This document shows positions 9,529-18,178 of a stretch of DNA of 64,000 nucleotides, in pieces. The notes beneath the pieces were generated by a model. That model searched no databases. It was not told where the DNA came from and was given only the letters and a program-made list of their open reading frames with translations. Each line of letters opens with the position of its first letter. The stretch's first letter is position 1. The stretch is taken from assembly GCA_902500825.1 (NCBI GenBank), contig CABVRX010000006.1, positions 62,001 to 126,000 of the forward strand, written 5' to 3'. The DNA is from an uncultured Nitrospira sp. Its GTDB lineage: Bacteria; Nitrospirota; Nitrospiria; Nitrospirales; Nitrospiraceae. The position numbers and the translations under genes were made by a program.

Positions 9529-11247
9529 TCACGACTTCCGCAAAGCCATCGCCAACGTGACGGGCTCGTTCGACGGCACGCCTAAGTAGCTTAACACCTG
9601 TTCCCCGACACGACTAAACACGGGGGCGGCGACAGCTCCACCCCACGCATCACCTTGAGGCTCATCGATAACCACGATCATGGCAAGCTGGGGGCTGTCT
9701 GCGGGTACATACCCGGTGAAAGACGCAACAAACCGAGTTGCCGAATACGTACCGGTTCGTGGGTCGATTTTTTGGGCCGTACCTGTTTTCCCAGCCACCC
9801 GAAACCCATGGATAGCCGCCTTGGTCCCGGTGCCGTCCGTGATGACACCTTCAAGAATCTTCGTCACGCTGCGGGCCGTTTCCGGAGAAATAACTCGTCG
9901 CTTGACTTGAGGAGATATCCGCCTAAGGATGTGGCCATCGGCATCTCGTATTTCTGAAACCACGTACGGCTTCATCAACACGCCTCCGTTTGCAATGGAC
10001 GCAACTGCGGATACCATTTGAAGCGGTGTCACGCCGATCTCTTGCCCCATAGAAATCGAGGCGACCGAACGACGCCCCCAGTCTTTGGGATTTCTAACTA
10101 ATCCAACCCCCTCTCCTGGAAGATCGATCTCCGTTCGCTGTCCGAAACCGAATGCCTGGAGATATCGATAGAGCCGTTGTTCCCCCAGCGCCATACCGGT
10201 CTTCGCCGCTCCGATGTTGCTGGACTTCTGAATCACCTGAGCAAAGGACACCCATCCCAGTCGCTCATGATCATGAATCACGGTGTTCGCGACCGTCATA
10301 TGACCATGCTCGCCGAATACCATCGTATTCGGCCTTACCACTCGCTCCTCAATGGCAGCGGCAGCCATCATCGTCTTCATCGTGGACCCTGGCTCGTAGG
10401 CATCCGTCAGCGCCCTGTTTCGCCAGCGATCGGGGCCGAGAGCCGACACGGCATTGGGGTCAAATCGCGGACTCACCGCCATAGCCAACACTGCTCCGGA
10501 CTTTGGATCAAGCACAATCATAGTTCCTGACTTTGCCTGTGCACGGCCGACCGCGTCCTCAAGCTCTCTCTCGGCGAGAGACTGAATCACTTCATCGATC
10601 GTCAGCGTGAGGCCATGGCCGGGCGTCGGACCCCGTTCCGTCATTCCCTTGGGAAACACCGTACGCCCTTTGCCGTCACGCTGCAGCACCATTGTCTGCT
10701 TCTCACCGTGCAAATACGATTCATAGCGGTGCTCTATGCCTTCCAAACCTTCACCGTCCATTCCCGAAAAACCCAATACATGAGCCAGGAGCGGTCCTTT
10801 GGGATAGAACCGCCGCCCCTCCATCACAACTCCGATTCCATCAATCGATAAAAGATCGAGCCGACGCCCCTGTTCAGGATCCAACTTTCGAGCCAACCAC
10901 ACAAAACTCCGGTTCTGCCGAAGTTTTCGCTCCAGTTCATCGGCCCTCACATGCAGAATCGGCGACAACTGCCGAGCGGTTTTGACAGGGTTTTCTACTG
11001 CGTTTGGCACTCCGAATACGGACCGCACTTCCACATTCTTGGCCAGGAGCTTACCATGTCGGTCGACGATCGTGCCGCGCGCCCCTTCCAGCGATACCGT
11101 CTTTTGATGCTGTCGATCCGCCTTGGCCGACAGATCAGCCGCTTGCAACACTTGCAATGTAACCAGCCGAGACAGAACCAACCCAAAACCACACAAGAAC
11201 AGCAGCAACAGGACGTACCGACGACCGCGAGAAAAAGAGCCGGTCAC
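9529..11247 (-). CDS. ftsI: FtsI-type class B penicillin-binding protein (septal transpeptidase)
   Basis: This is a 572-aa bitopic membrane protein with one N-terminal membrane anchor (about residues 10-30), a dimerisation domain and a transpeptidase domain. The active-site motifs are EPGSTMKTM (S-x-x-K), QKSSNIG (S-x-N) and AGKTGTAQK (K-T-G). The first 60 residues of the periplasmic part include GTIVDRHGKLLA, typical of class B PBPs. It starts at a GTG that overlaps the ftsL stop as TAGTG, so translation is coupled. It cross-links septal peptidoglycan and is the likely partner of FtsW in the same operon. No PASTA repeats are present. Confidence 0.95.
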   Translation of the reverse strand: MTGSFSRGRRYVLLLLFLCGFGLVLSRLVTLQVLQAADLSAKADRQHQKTVSLEGARGTIVDRHGKLLAKNVEVRSVFGVPNAVENPVKTARQLSPILHVRADELERKLRQNRSFVWLARKLDPEQGRRLDLLSIDGIGVVMEGRRFYPKGPLLAHVLGFSGMDGEGLEGIEHRYESYLHGEKQTMVLQRDGKGRTVFPKGMTERGPTPGHGLTLTIDEVIQSLAERELEDAVGRAQAKSGTMIVLDPKSGAVLAMAVSPRFDPNAVSALGPDRWRNRALTDAYEPGSTMKTMMAAAAIEERVVRPNTMVFGEHGHMTVANTVIHDHERLGWVSFAQVIQKSSNIGAAKTGMALGEQRLYRYLQAFGFGQRTEIDLPGEGVGLVRNPKDWGRRSVASISMGQEIGVTPLQMVSAVASIANGGVLMKPYVVSEIRDADGHILRRISPQVKRRVISPETARSVTKILEGVITDGTGTKAAIHGFRVAGKTGTAQKIDPRTGTYSATRFVASFTGYVPADSPQLAMIVVIDEPQGDAWGGAVAAPVFSRVGEQVLSYLGVPSNEPVTLAMALRKS

Positions 11248-11582
11248 TAGAGCCTCCCGGTGGGAAGATAATTCCTGGCGACTTTCAGCTCAACCGGCAC
11301 AACGTCTGATGAGGGACGAACATTCCTTGGCCTTGACTGAACCACAATGATCTGCCCTTGCTGAGGCGGGCTCATGCCGAGTTTTTCGGTCGCCAATTTT
11401 GCGATCCGATCGGAGGCGCTCAATGTGGAAAACTTGACGCGGAGCTCATCCCGTTGACGTTCCAGCATTGTCTTATCACGCTTCAACCGTTCGATTTGAT
11501 AGCCCACCCGAACCATGTCTACCCGCTCCCACACAAACACAAACACGAGACAGAGTCCTACAAAAACGGTGAAGGTCTTCAT
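11247..11582 (-). CDS. ftsL: FtsL-like cell division protein
   Basis: This 111-aa protein has one N-terminal membrane segment (about residues 3-19) followed by a heptad-like coiled-coil stretch (about 25-60, rich in Leu, Arg, Lys and Glu) and a short periplasmic tail. This is the FtsL architecture, and the position between rsmH and ftsI is the canonical FtsL position. FtsL forms the FtsQBL complex that activates FtsWI. The ATG overlaps the rsmH stop as ATGA and its own stop overlaps the ftsI GTG. Sequence similarity in this family is low, so the call rests on topology and synteny. Confidence 0.85.
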   Translation of the reverse strand: MKTFTVFVGLCLVFVFVWERVDMVRVGYQIERLKRDKTMLERQRDELRVKFSTLSASDRIAKLATEKLGMSPPQQGQIIVVQSRPRNVRPSSDVVPVELKVARNYLPTGRL

Positions 11583-12535
11583 AAAGTCCCCACCTTCGGT
11601 TGACGTTCAGCGACTCGTAATTTAGCGCTTCGAGATCGGGGATTCGCTTCACATTCTGCCTGAGAAGGAAGGACCGGTTTCTTGGTGAGTATGGAAAGGA
11701 TGGCTTCCGGCCCTTGCGAGAGAGACCGGAACGTATGCTTGACAATACGATCTTCCAGAGAATGAAAGGAGATCGCGCAGATTCTTCCCCCGGAAGTCAG
11801 CACGTCGGTTGCATCTCGAAGCGACGACTCCAAAAAATCCAGTTCATGATTCACCGCGATGCGAAGCGCCTGAAATGTCCGCGTTGCACAATGAATCCGT
11901 CCGTGGCGATACGATGCCGGCACTGATCGAGCAATAAGAGAGACAAGGTCGCCGGTGGTCTTGAGCGGGCAGCGTTGCCTTTCCTGTACGATTGCACGGG
12001 CAATTCGTCTCGCATATCGTTCTTCTCCATACTGAAAAATCATGTCTGCGAGCTCATGTTCCGGGCTGCTGTTCACCAAGTCAGCCGCGGTCCTCCCTAC
12101 AGTTTGGTCCATGCGCATGTCCAACGGGCCTTCTCGTTGGAAGCTGAACCCGCGCGAGACATCGTCCAGTTGCGGAGAAGAGACGCCGAAATCAAAGAGC
12201 ACCCCATCAACTGTCGAAACGCCCGCTTCGGCGAGGAGCGATTTCAAATCTCGATAATTTCCTTGTCGCAACACGATTCGTTCACCAAATCGAATCAACC
12301 GCTGTCGAGAAAAATCAATCGCCTTTGAATCTCGGTCTAATCCGATGACCTTAGTTCCCGTTTTACTCGATTCTAAAATCAGTTCTGCGTGCCCACCATA
12401 CCCCACCGTACAATCCAAAATAGTGGCAGATCGTTCAGAAATGAGCCAATATTGCACTTCATGACCCAATACTGGGGTATGCAAGTTTCCATTAGACGTT
12501 ACTTTTGATCCACTAATTGACACTTTTTCCCACAC
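11579..12535 (-). CDS. rsmH: RsmH (MraW), 16S rRNA m4C1402 methyltransferase
   Basis: RsmH methylates N4 of C1402 in 16S rRNA using S-adenosylmethionine. The SAM-binding motif is DCTVGYGGHAELIL, followed by GVLFDFGVSSPQLDD and the C-terminal FHSLEDRIVKHTF block. It is the first gene of the dcw operon here; the usual upstream mraZ is absent. The longest start is a GTG at 12535, which lies almost at the predicted transcription start, so translation may begin on a leaderless mRNA; a second GTG at 12523 and a TTG at residue 18 are alternatives. The product is clear, the start is uncertain. Confidence 0.95.
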   Translation of the reverse strand: MWEKVSISGSKVTSNGNLHTPVLGHEVQYWLISERSATILDCTVGYGGHAELILESSKTGTKVIGLDRDSKAIDFSRQRLIRFGERIVLRQGNYRDLKSLLAEAGVSTVDGVLFDFGVSSPQLDDVSRGFSFQREGPLDMRMDQTVGRTAADLVNSSPEHELADMIFQYGEERYARRIARAIVQERQRCPLKTTGDLVSLIARSVPASYRHGRIHCATRTFQALRIAVNHELDFLESSLRDATDVLTSGGRICAISFHSLEDRIVKHTFRSLSQGPEAILSILTKKPVLPSQAECEANPRSRSAKLRVAERQPKVGTL

Positions 12536-12542
12536 CAGACGA

Positions 12543-12570
12543 AGTATACTCTCGCATTTTTGGTTGTCAA
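12543..12570 (-). promoter_or_regulatory. sigma70-type promoter of the dcw operon
   Basis: On the minus strand, TTGACA (12565-12570), a 16-bp spacer and TATACT (12543-12548) form a near-consensus promoter. The expected start point (about 12536) coincides with the GTG of rsmH at 12535, leaving no room for a leader or ribosome site. This is the strongest promoter-like sequence next to the operon. Confidence 0.75.
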
Positions 12571-12746
12571 CAGACTTTTCAGTAACTTAGCGTTGGTTGG
12601 AGAAAGCATGCCACGGCAGGACAATTTGCGTTTCAATTACAATGGGCTATGCTGTTTTGTCCCATAACCAATCCCGACACATTTTTAGCTCGATCAACTC
12701 ATAGAGTTTGGTTGACTTCAAGGGATTTCAATTAGAGAATGCTTTT

Positions 12747-13859
12747 ATGGCGACATGCTATTCGGTTTCCTCATACACAAGACCATTCCTATTCCTCATT
12801 ATTCCGTTCCTCTGTGTAGAACAGGCCGGCGCGAAGGATTTCAATCCCGATAATCCTCTTAACCAACCGGCACCGATCTATTGGTGCTCAGGTAAGACAC
12901 CTGATCAGCAGATTTCAACGAAAAAGAGTTCGGGTTGTGAGCCGCTCTATGACCAACTCGCGGCAGAATCTTTCAAGGAAAAGGCGCGCCAACATGGGTA
13001 CGATCTGCCCGACCGCGATCCGATAAAGATCGTGGAATTGCAGAATGCCGCATCGAAGTTTTCCGACCGCTACAGGACGTTCCTATCGTGTTGCATGACC
13101 GATAATGACGCACCGGCAGAAATCGTCGATTTGATCGATGAGGCCAACCATATTCTCAAGGCGGTTCAACAAAAAGGCATCTATAACTCGACGGGATTTG
13201 GAGTCGGCAGCAGAGCAGACGGTAGCCCAGGCACTGGTCCAGGCAATGGAAGTGGAAACGGCGGTTTATTCGGCGGGCCCGGAGCGGCTCCGAAGCTTGG
13301 CACATTCGCTCGCCAGTATACACTCAGCGAAATCGTCGGTACGGTCGCACGCGCTCGTCAAGACCTGGCTCGTCTCAAGGATCGCCTGGAGAAGTTGAAC
13401 GAAGCGCAACAAGGTCTGAGCCAAGTCGACTACGAAAGGAGCGGCCGAGCCACACTGCAGATCCATGAGGAAGAAGATGCGATTAAGAAGGAATTCAAGT
13501 CCAAAAAGCCGCCATCCTCAGCGCCGACAGGCATGGAGATTCAAGACACGACGTTGCGTTCACGAATCGGCGGTGATATCGAGGACACCAAACTGAACGC
13601 TAACTTTGGCGCAGACATCGGAGCCTCGGTTTCTCCTTACAGCAACGTAGGCGAATCACTTCGCCCGCGCCGAGGAGATGATATTCACGACAGTCAACTC
13701 CCGCATCGGCCAGGGACGGATATACAGGACACCTCCATGTCCAGCAGCACTGGGTTCGAAGTCGACAACGCGCAAAATCGGGAGGGCTCCTCGAACGTTC
13801 CACGTCGAGGGATCGGCGCCGCCATCGGCGACTCCGATCTGAACAGTAAAAGACGATAG
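12747..13859 (+). CDS. Secreted protein of unknown function with C-terminal 13-residue repeats
   Basis: I do not recognise this protein. The ATG at 12747 gives 370 aa with a hydrophobic signal segment (FLFLIIPFLCV) ending near an AGAKDF cleavage region. The mature N-terminal part has scattered cysteines (WCSG, GCEP, SCC), then a Gly/Ser/Pro-rich linker (about residues 150-180), a charged helical region, and a tail of degenerate 13-residue units of the form G-x-[DE]-I-x-D-[TS]-x-[LM] (GMEIQDTTL, GGDIEDTKL, GDDIHDSQL, GTDIQDTSM, GAAIGDSDL). It is divergent from the dcw operon and convergent with the next gene. An upstream in-frame start at 12708 is less likely because it precedes the signal peptide. 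Confidence 0.75.
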   Translation: MATCYSVSSYTRPFLFLIIPFLCVEQAGAKDFNPDNPLNQPAPIYWCSGKTPDQQISTKKSSGCEPLYDQLAAESFKEKARQHGYDLPDRDPIKIVELQNAASKFSDRYRTFLSCCMTDNDAPAEIVDLIDEANHILKAVQQKGIYNSTGFGVGSRADGSPGTGPGNGSGNGGLFGGPGAAPKLGTFARQYTLSEIVGTVARARQDLARLKDRLEKLNEAQQGLSQVDYERSGRATLQIHEEEDAIKKEFKSKKPPSSAPTGMEIQDTTLRSRIGGDIEDTKLNANFGADIGASVSPYSNVGESLRPRRGDDIHDSQLPHRPGTDIQDTSMSSSTGFEVDNAQNREGSSNVPRRGIGAAIGDSDLNSKRR

Positions 13860-13866
13860 TCCATCC

Positions 13867-14880
13867 TTACTTTCCGCTCACCGGAGGCATCTGCTTCCAA
13901 GTCTCCCCGGCATCGTTGCTGCGATACAAACCACTGCCGTTTGTGCCGGCATAGAAGACCTTGGAATCCGTTGCGCTTTGTGCAATGGCTCTGATGTTGG
14001 TGGTCACAAACCCGCTGTTGACCGGCTTCCATGTCGCACCGGCATCTTCGCTTCGATGCACTCCATCTCTCCCCGTGATGTAGATCACACCCCGACGCGT
14101 TCGATCGAGCACCATCGCAACGATCATCTGATCGGCAAGCGACTCTCCGATTCGCTTCCAAGCCTTGGCCGCGTCCGTCGATTTATATAGCCCCGCGAGC
14201 GTGGCAGCATAGACGGTATCAGGCTCGTAAGGATCTGCCGCGATCGCGGTGACGTTCAGTGCCCGAGACGTTTTCAGCATGTCCGGCGGAACCAGCCCGT
14301 TGTTCACCTTTTCCCAATGACCGGCTTGGTCGATCGACTTGTAGACGCCGCCGCTGGTGCCTGCGTACAGGATGGACGGCCTGGTCGGATCCATGCCCAG
14401 CGTCACGACCATCAATACTTCTTTCATCCCCTCCATCTTCTTCGTCCATTGTTCGCCGCCACTTTTTGTTTCGAACACGCCCATCGTCGTAGCAAGAAAG
14501 ATGTGCTGTGCATCGGCAGGGTCGAAGAGAAACTGGTTCACGACTGAGGTTATCGTCGTATCATCAAGCCCGGAACGCATTGAGACCCAGCGCTGCCCTC
14601 CATCATGGCTTTTGTAGACGGCATCCCCCTTCGTCCCTGCATAGACCGTCGCGGGATAAACAGGATCGATTGCCATGGCAATCACACGGGAGTGACTCAT
14701 TCCTTTGGATAGATTCGTCCATGTCTGCCCACCATCACGGGTCTTATAGATATAGTCGTTCGTCGCCACATACAGGATATCCGGTTTGTTCGGATGGAGT
14801 TGAATGACGACGATCGGATCGCTGCGATTGCAGCCAAAAAGAGTGGCCGCAAGAACGAAGGCCGCAACGAGGTTTCGCAT
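13867..14880 (-). CDS. Lipoprotein with BNR/sortilin-type beta-propeller repeats
   Basis: The 337-aa product has a lipoprotein signal (LAATLFGC, lipid-modified Cys at about 17) and at least six repeats containing DGG-x-TW or DAG-x-TW Asp-box motifs (RDGGQTWTN, HDGGQRWVS, EDAGATWKP, NDAGETWKQ) alternating with D-x-P-x-x-VYAGT strands. These are the blades of a BNR/Ycf48-like beta-propeller that probably sits on the periplasmic face of a membrane. The substrate or partner cannot be told from sequence; such proteins range from photosystem assembly factors to glycan-binding proteins. It is 17 nt from yajQ on the same strand. Confidence 0.8.
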   Translation of the reverse strand: MRNLVAAFVLAATLFGCNRSDPIVVIQLHPNKPDILYVATNDYIYKTRDGGQTWTNLSKGMSHSRVIAMAIDPVYPATVYAGTKGDAVYKSHDGGQRWVSMRSGLDDTTITSVVNQFLFDPADAQHIFLATTMGVFETKSGGEQWTKKMEGMKEVLMVVTLGMDPTRPSILYAGTSGGVYKSIDQAGHWEKVNNGLVPPDMLKTSRALNVTAIAADPYEPDTVYAATLAGLYKSTDAAKAWKRIGESLADQMIVAMVLDRTRRGVIYITGRDGVHRSEDAGATWKPVNSGFVTTNIRAIAQSATDSKVFYAGTNGSGLYRSNDAGETWKQMPPVSGK

Positions 14881-14897
14881 GAGGGCTTACACACTGC

Positions 14898-15395
14898 CTA
14901 GCGATAGTTCATAAACTGCAGATCAATCCCAAAATCCTTGCCCTTCAAAAAGACGATTGCGGACTGTAGTTCATCCTTGCTCTTTCCCAACACCCGCACT
15001 TGCTCGCCCTGAATCTGCGCTTGGACTTTCAACTTTGAATCCTTGACCGCCTTCGTAATCTCCTTGGCCTTGTCCGAGGCTAAGCCGCTTTGAATCTTCG
15101 CCACTTGCCGCACCGTCCCACTCAGCGCCGGCTCGATCGCGCCCTGTGTGAACGCTTTCAGTGAGACACCTCGTTTCACGCATTTCGTTTTGATAATCTC
15201 CTGCACCGCATTGAGCTTATACTCATCATCCGACACGACGACCAACTCTTTTTCCTTTTCCTTCAGCGTGATCTCCGTCTTCGAGTCCTTGAAGTCGAAC
15301 CGCTGCTTGATCTCCTTCGTCGCTTGATCCAGTGCATTTTTCAGCTCCTGCATATTCACTTCCGATACGACATCAAATGAAAACTGATCAGCCAC
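14898..15395 (-). CDS. YajQ-family nucleotide-binding protein (c-di-GMP effector family)
   Basis: The 165-aa protein begins MADQFSFDVVSEVNMQELKNA and ends with KGKDFGIDLQFMNYR, both hallmarks of the YajQ/UPF0234 family. Members bind nucleotides and some have been described as cyclic di-GMP effectors acting with transcription factors. The start has a strong ribosome site (GGAGGAG). The window also encodes five PilZ proteins, so c-di-GMP signalling is well represented, but a link is only inferred. Length is normal for the family. Confidence 0.92.
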   Translation of the reverse strand: MADQFSFDVVSEVNMQELKNALDQATKEIKQRFDFKDSKTEITLKEKEKELVVVSDDEYKLNAVQEIIKTKCVKRGVSLKAFTQGAIEPALSGTVRQVAKIQSGLASDKAKEITKAVKDSKLKVQAQIQGEQVRVLGKSKDELQSAIVFLKGKDFGIDLQFMNYR

Positions 15396-15424
15396 AATCT
15401 CCTCCTTCTCTTATTCTCCACTAA

Positions 15425-15539
15425 AGGGCGCTTTGGTCAATCTCCCACTGCGCGCATGCACCGAGCACAGCCCTAGCCTCACCCTCCAATCAGTTCGAGT
15501 GCGCGGTGCGCGAGCACTGGAGATTGGCCAGAGCGCCCT
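15425..15539. repeat. Palindromic intergenic element, copy A
   Basis: This 115-bp element has 21-nt outer arms (15425-15445 and 15519-15539) that pair completely on the plus strand if two G-U pairs are allowed. An inner stem pairs GCACCGAGCAC (15458-15468) with GTGCGCGGTGC (15499-15509), with one mismatch. Copies B (45832-45947) and C (26857-26996) share the core blocks ACCGAGCAC and GCGAGCAC. The right end, CCCTA, supplies the TAG stop of cstA. The fill between yajQ and cstA is essentially this element. No transposase is nearby. Confidence 0.8.
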
Positions 15540-17532
15540 AGCAACATCCTGTTCCGTGCGGTAGTTTAAACCCCTTCTCTTCATCACGATGAATCGTAGT
15601 TTGCATTCGCCCAGCAGCCCCACCGCCTGCCGTTACGACGACTTCACTTGACGTAAACGGCTTCTTCAAGACCACGTAGCCATACCACTGTCTGATACTG
15701 TCGCTCAAAACAATCAAGCCCAGCACCGCGACTAGTGCCACCAACACCGCATCCAGATAGAGGGCAAAGGCTTGTCCCGCCGCCGACGTCCCGGCTTTCT
15801 TCAGGAACATCCAAAACATTTCATACGATCCGGTCAATGTAATCATGCCCACAAAAATCATCGGCAGCGCCGTCACCCAGAGATAGGGCGACTTCCACAT
15901 CTTAATCAACACCGTCGTCCCAATGCAGAGCGCCAGCATCCCCAGCAGCTGATTCGCGGCGCCGAACATCGGCCAAATCGTCGAAATGCTCCCTGTCCCG
16001 ATCAAATAGGCCCAGGCTCCCACGATCAGACCACTGCTCACCATCATGCCCGGCACCCAGTTCATTCGGCGAAATGGCGCATAGACACGTCCCGCCATTT
16101 CTTGAATGAGATACCGCGCCACGCGCGTGCCCGTATCGATCGTCGTGAGGATGAACAACGCCTCGAACACCAGCGCGAATTGATACCAATAGGCCATCAA
16201 GCCGGACATACCAGGCAACGCCGAAAAAATCGACGCCATGCCGACTGCCAAGGACACGGCGCCGCCAGGCCGGCCCGCCACGTCTACTTCGACCATCTGC
16301 GAGAGTTCTGAAATCCTGGACGGTGCAAAGCCTATGGCTGTTAAGGCCTCTGTGCTTAATGTCGTATTGATTGCCAAGTAATCGCCCGGAATCAACACCG
16401 AGGCTGCAATCAACGCCATCACGCCGACGAAACTTTCCAGCAGCATCGCCGCATACCCCACCACCGCCTGCGACTCCTGCTCGATCATCTTCGGCGTCGT
16501 GCCTGACGAGACCAGCGAGTGGAAGCCCGAAATCGCTCCGCAGGCAATCGTAATGAAGAGAAAGGGGAAGAGCGTACCGGGAATAATCGGCCCGCCGCCA
16601 TTGGCGAAGGCCGTCACGCGCGGCATCTCGATCGTCGGGGCCATGAGAATGACGCCGAACCCGAGTAGAAACACGACGCCAAGCTTCATGAAGGTCGAGA
16701 GATAGCCACGCGGTACCAACAACATCCACCCCGGCAACACTGAGGCGAGAAAGCCATAGCCGGCCAACAGCCAGACGAGCGCCGGCTTATCGAACTCGAA
16801 GAGCCACGCATAGGATGATTGGGCAACCACGCGGCCGAAGAACACCGCGGCCAGTAAGAGAACGATGCCGAGCACTGACACTTCCGCGATCGCGCCTGGG
16901 CGAAACCGCTGGAGATAGAAACCCATGAAGAAGCCGATCGGAATCGTCATCGCGATCGTAAACGTGCCCCAGGCATTGTGATAGAGGGCATTCACGACGG
17001 CGAATCCTAATCCAGCCAATGCGACGACGACAATAAAGAGGACCGCCACCGCTGTGGCCGTGCCGGTAATGGAGCCCAATTCATCGTGCGCAATCTCAGG
17101 AAGCGAGCGCCCGTTGCGCCTCATGGACGCCACCAGAATGATAAAATCCTGCACCGCCCCGGCCAGCACTGCGCCGATCACCAGCCAAAGAAACCCGGGC
17201 ACGAACCCAAACTGCGCTGCCAGCACCGGCCCAAGCAAAGGCCCTGCACCGGCAATCGCCGCAAAGTGGTGCCCGAAGAGCACGACCTTATTGGTGGGGT
17301 GGAAATTTACGCCATCGTTCATTCGGACGGCAGGTGTCACGTGCTGATTATTCAGTTCGACGACTCGCTTGGCCAACCAGCTCCCATAGAACCGATAGGC
17401 CAGCACATAGATGCAGGCCGCCGCCACGACCAACCAGAGCCCGTTTACTTTTTCATGGGGATTCATGGCGCCCGTCACATGGGCAAGCGCGGCGGCACCA
17501 AGAAGCGAAAGAAGTATCCAGAGAAAGGTCAT
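15538..17532 (-). CDS. cstA: CstA-family carbon starvation protein (peptide/pyruvate transporter)
   Basis: CstA proteins are large inner-membrane transporters implicated in uptake of peptides or pyruvate under carbon limitation. The 664-aa form starts at the ATG at 17532 (MTFLWILLSLLGAAALAHV) and shows about 16 hydrophobic segments, the GHHFAAIAGAGPLLGPVLAAQFG block, ISGFHSLVSSGTTPKMI and GAANQLLGMLAL, all typical. A TTG-initiated extension to 17577 is unlikely. The last codon and stop lie inside the right end of palindromic element A, so the C-terminus may have been altered by its insertion. A second, truncated copy of the cstA 5' end lies at 18251-18418. Confidence 0.92.
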   Translation of the reverse strand: MTFLWILLSLLGAAALAHVTGAMNPHEKVNGLWLVVAAACIYVLAYRFYGSWLAKRVVELNNQHVTPAVRMNDGVNFHPTNKVVLFGHHFAAIAGAGPLLGPVLAAQFGFVPGFLWLVIGAVLAGAVQDFIILVASMRRNGRSLPEIAHDELGSITGTATAVAVLFIVVVALAGLGFAVVNALYHNAWGTFTIAMTIPIGFFMGFYLQRFRPGAIAEVSVLGIVLLLAAVFFGRVVAQSSYAWLFEFDKPALVWLLAGYGFLASVLPGWMLLVPRGYLSTFMKLGVVFLLGFGVILMAPTIEMPRVTAFANGGGPIIPGTLFPFLFITIACGAISGFHSLVSSGTTPKMIEQESQAVVGYAAMLLESFVGVMALIAASVLIPGDYLAINTTLSTEALTAIGFAPSRISELSQMVEVDVAGRPGGAVSLAVGMASIFSALPGMSGLMAYWYQFALVFEALFILTTIDTGTRVARYLIQEMAGRVYAPFRRMNWVPGMMVSSGLIVGAWAYLIGTGSISTIWPMFGAANQLLGMLALCIGTTVLIKMWKSPYLWVTALPMIFVGMITLTGSYEMFWMFLKKAGTSAAGQAFALYLDAVLVALVAVLGLIVLSDSIRQWYGYVVLKKPFTSSEVVVTAGGGAAGRMQTTIHRDEEKGFKLPHGTGCC

Positions 17533-17585
17533 GATACACCGGGACCGGATGCTAACAAGGTGTGGGGTGACTTGCAAAGAGGGCG

Positions 17586-17882
17586 CTACCCATCTCCACG
17601 TTGAGCAAGCAGTAGCGTTCTCAGCTCCTCATACACATTACGACGAGGGCCGACAAATACAACATCAAGGCACGATTCGTCATCATTTATTCGATAGATA
17701 ATGCGATAGGTCCGAACACGATAGGATCGAAGACCGGCTAGCTCAAACTGGAGGCAATGCCCAGAAAGAGGAGACAGAAGCAGTTCTCTGATGCCTTCTC
17801 TAATTTCACGCTTGACCTGAGGATGCAGCTTTCGGATCCGATCGGACGCTTCAGGGGTATACCGCGCCCGATACCCTCTCAC
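17586..17882 (-). CDS. RelE/ParE-family toxin
   Basis: The 98-aa basic protein has the RelE/ParE pattern: an N-terminal YTPEASDRIRKLHPQVKREI helix pair, a central AGLRSYRVRTYRIIYRI strand region and a C-terminal VVFVGPRRNVYEEL. RelE toxins cleave mRNA in the ribosome, whereas ParE toxins poison gyrase; the sequence does not decide between them. The GTG start overlaps the antitoxin stop as GTGA. The pair sits between cstA and a cstA stub, so it arrived within a disturbed locus. Confidence 0.85.
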   Translation of the reverse strand: MRGYRARYTPEASDRIRKLHPQVKREIREGIRELLLSPLSGHCLQFELAGLRSYRVRTYRIIYRINDDESCLDVVFVGPRRNVYEELRTLLLAQRGDG

Positions 17883-18157
17883 GCGACCTCACGCCCAAAG
17901 ACGTCCTCGTGACGCACCCACTGCCCTTTCTCAGCCTGTTTCAACGATCGCCGAAGCGCACGCATCGCCTTCTGATCGCTGAGAATCTCGATCGTCTCCA
18001 TGAGGCCCTCGAACTGATCCATACTCAACAAAACGGCAGAGGGCACACCGTCACGCGTAATGGCAACGATCTCCTGCTTGTGCTTCATACGCCGGATCAA
18101 GTCCAGCAACTTGTTTTTCGCCTCGCTGACCGACACAAACTCATCGACCTGCGGCAT
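17879..18157 (-). CDS. Phd/YefM-family antitoxin
   Basis: This 92-aa protein has the N-terminal DNA-binding segment of Phd/YefM antitoxins (FVSVSEAKNKLLDLIRRMKHKQEIVAITRDGVPSAVLLSMDQFEGL) and a charged C-terminus that would wrap the toxin. It is the first gene of the pair and probably represses its own promoter, which is visible at 18188-18216. It overlaps the toxin gene by 4 nt. The gene is intact. Confidence 0.87.
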   Translation of the reverse strand: MPQVDEFVSVSEAKNKLLDLIRRMKHKQEIVAITRDGVPSAVLLSMDQFEGLMETIEILSDQKAMRALRRSLKQAEKGQWVRHEDVFGREVA

Positions 18158-18178
18158 GGCATTCTCCTACTAGCTTCA

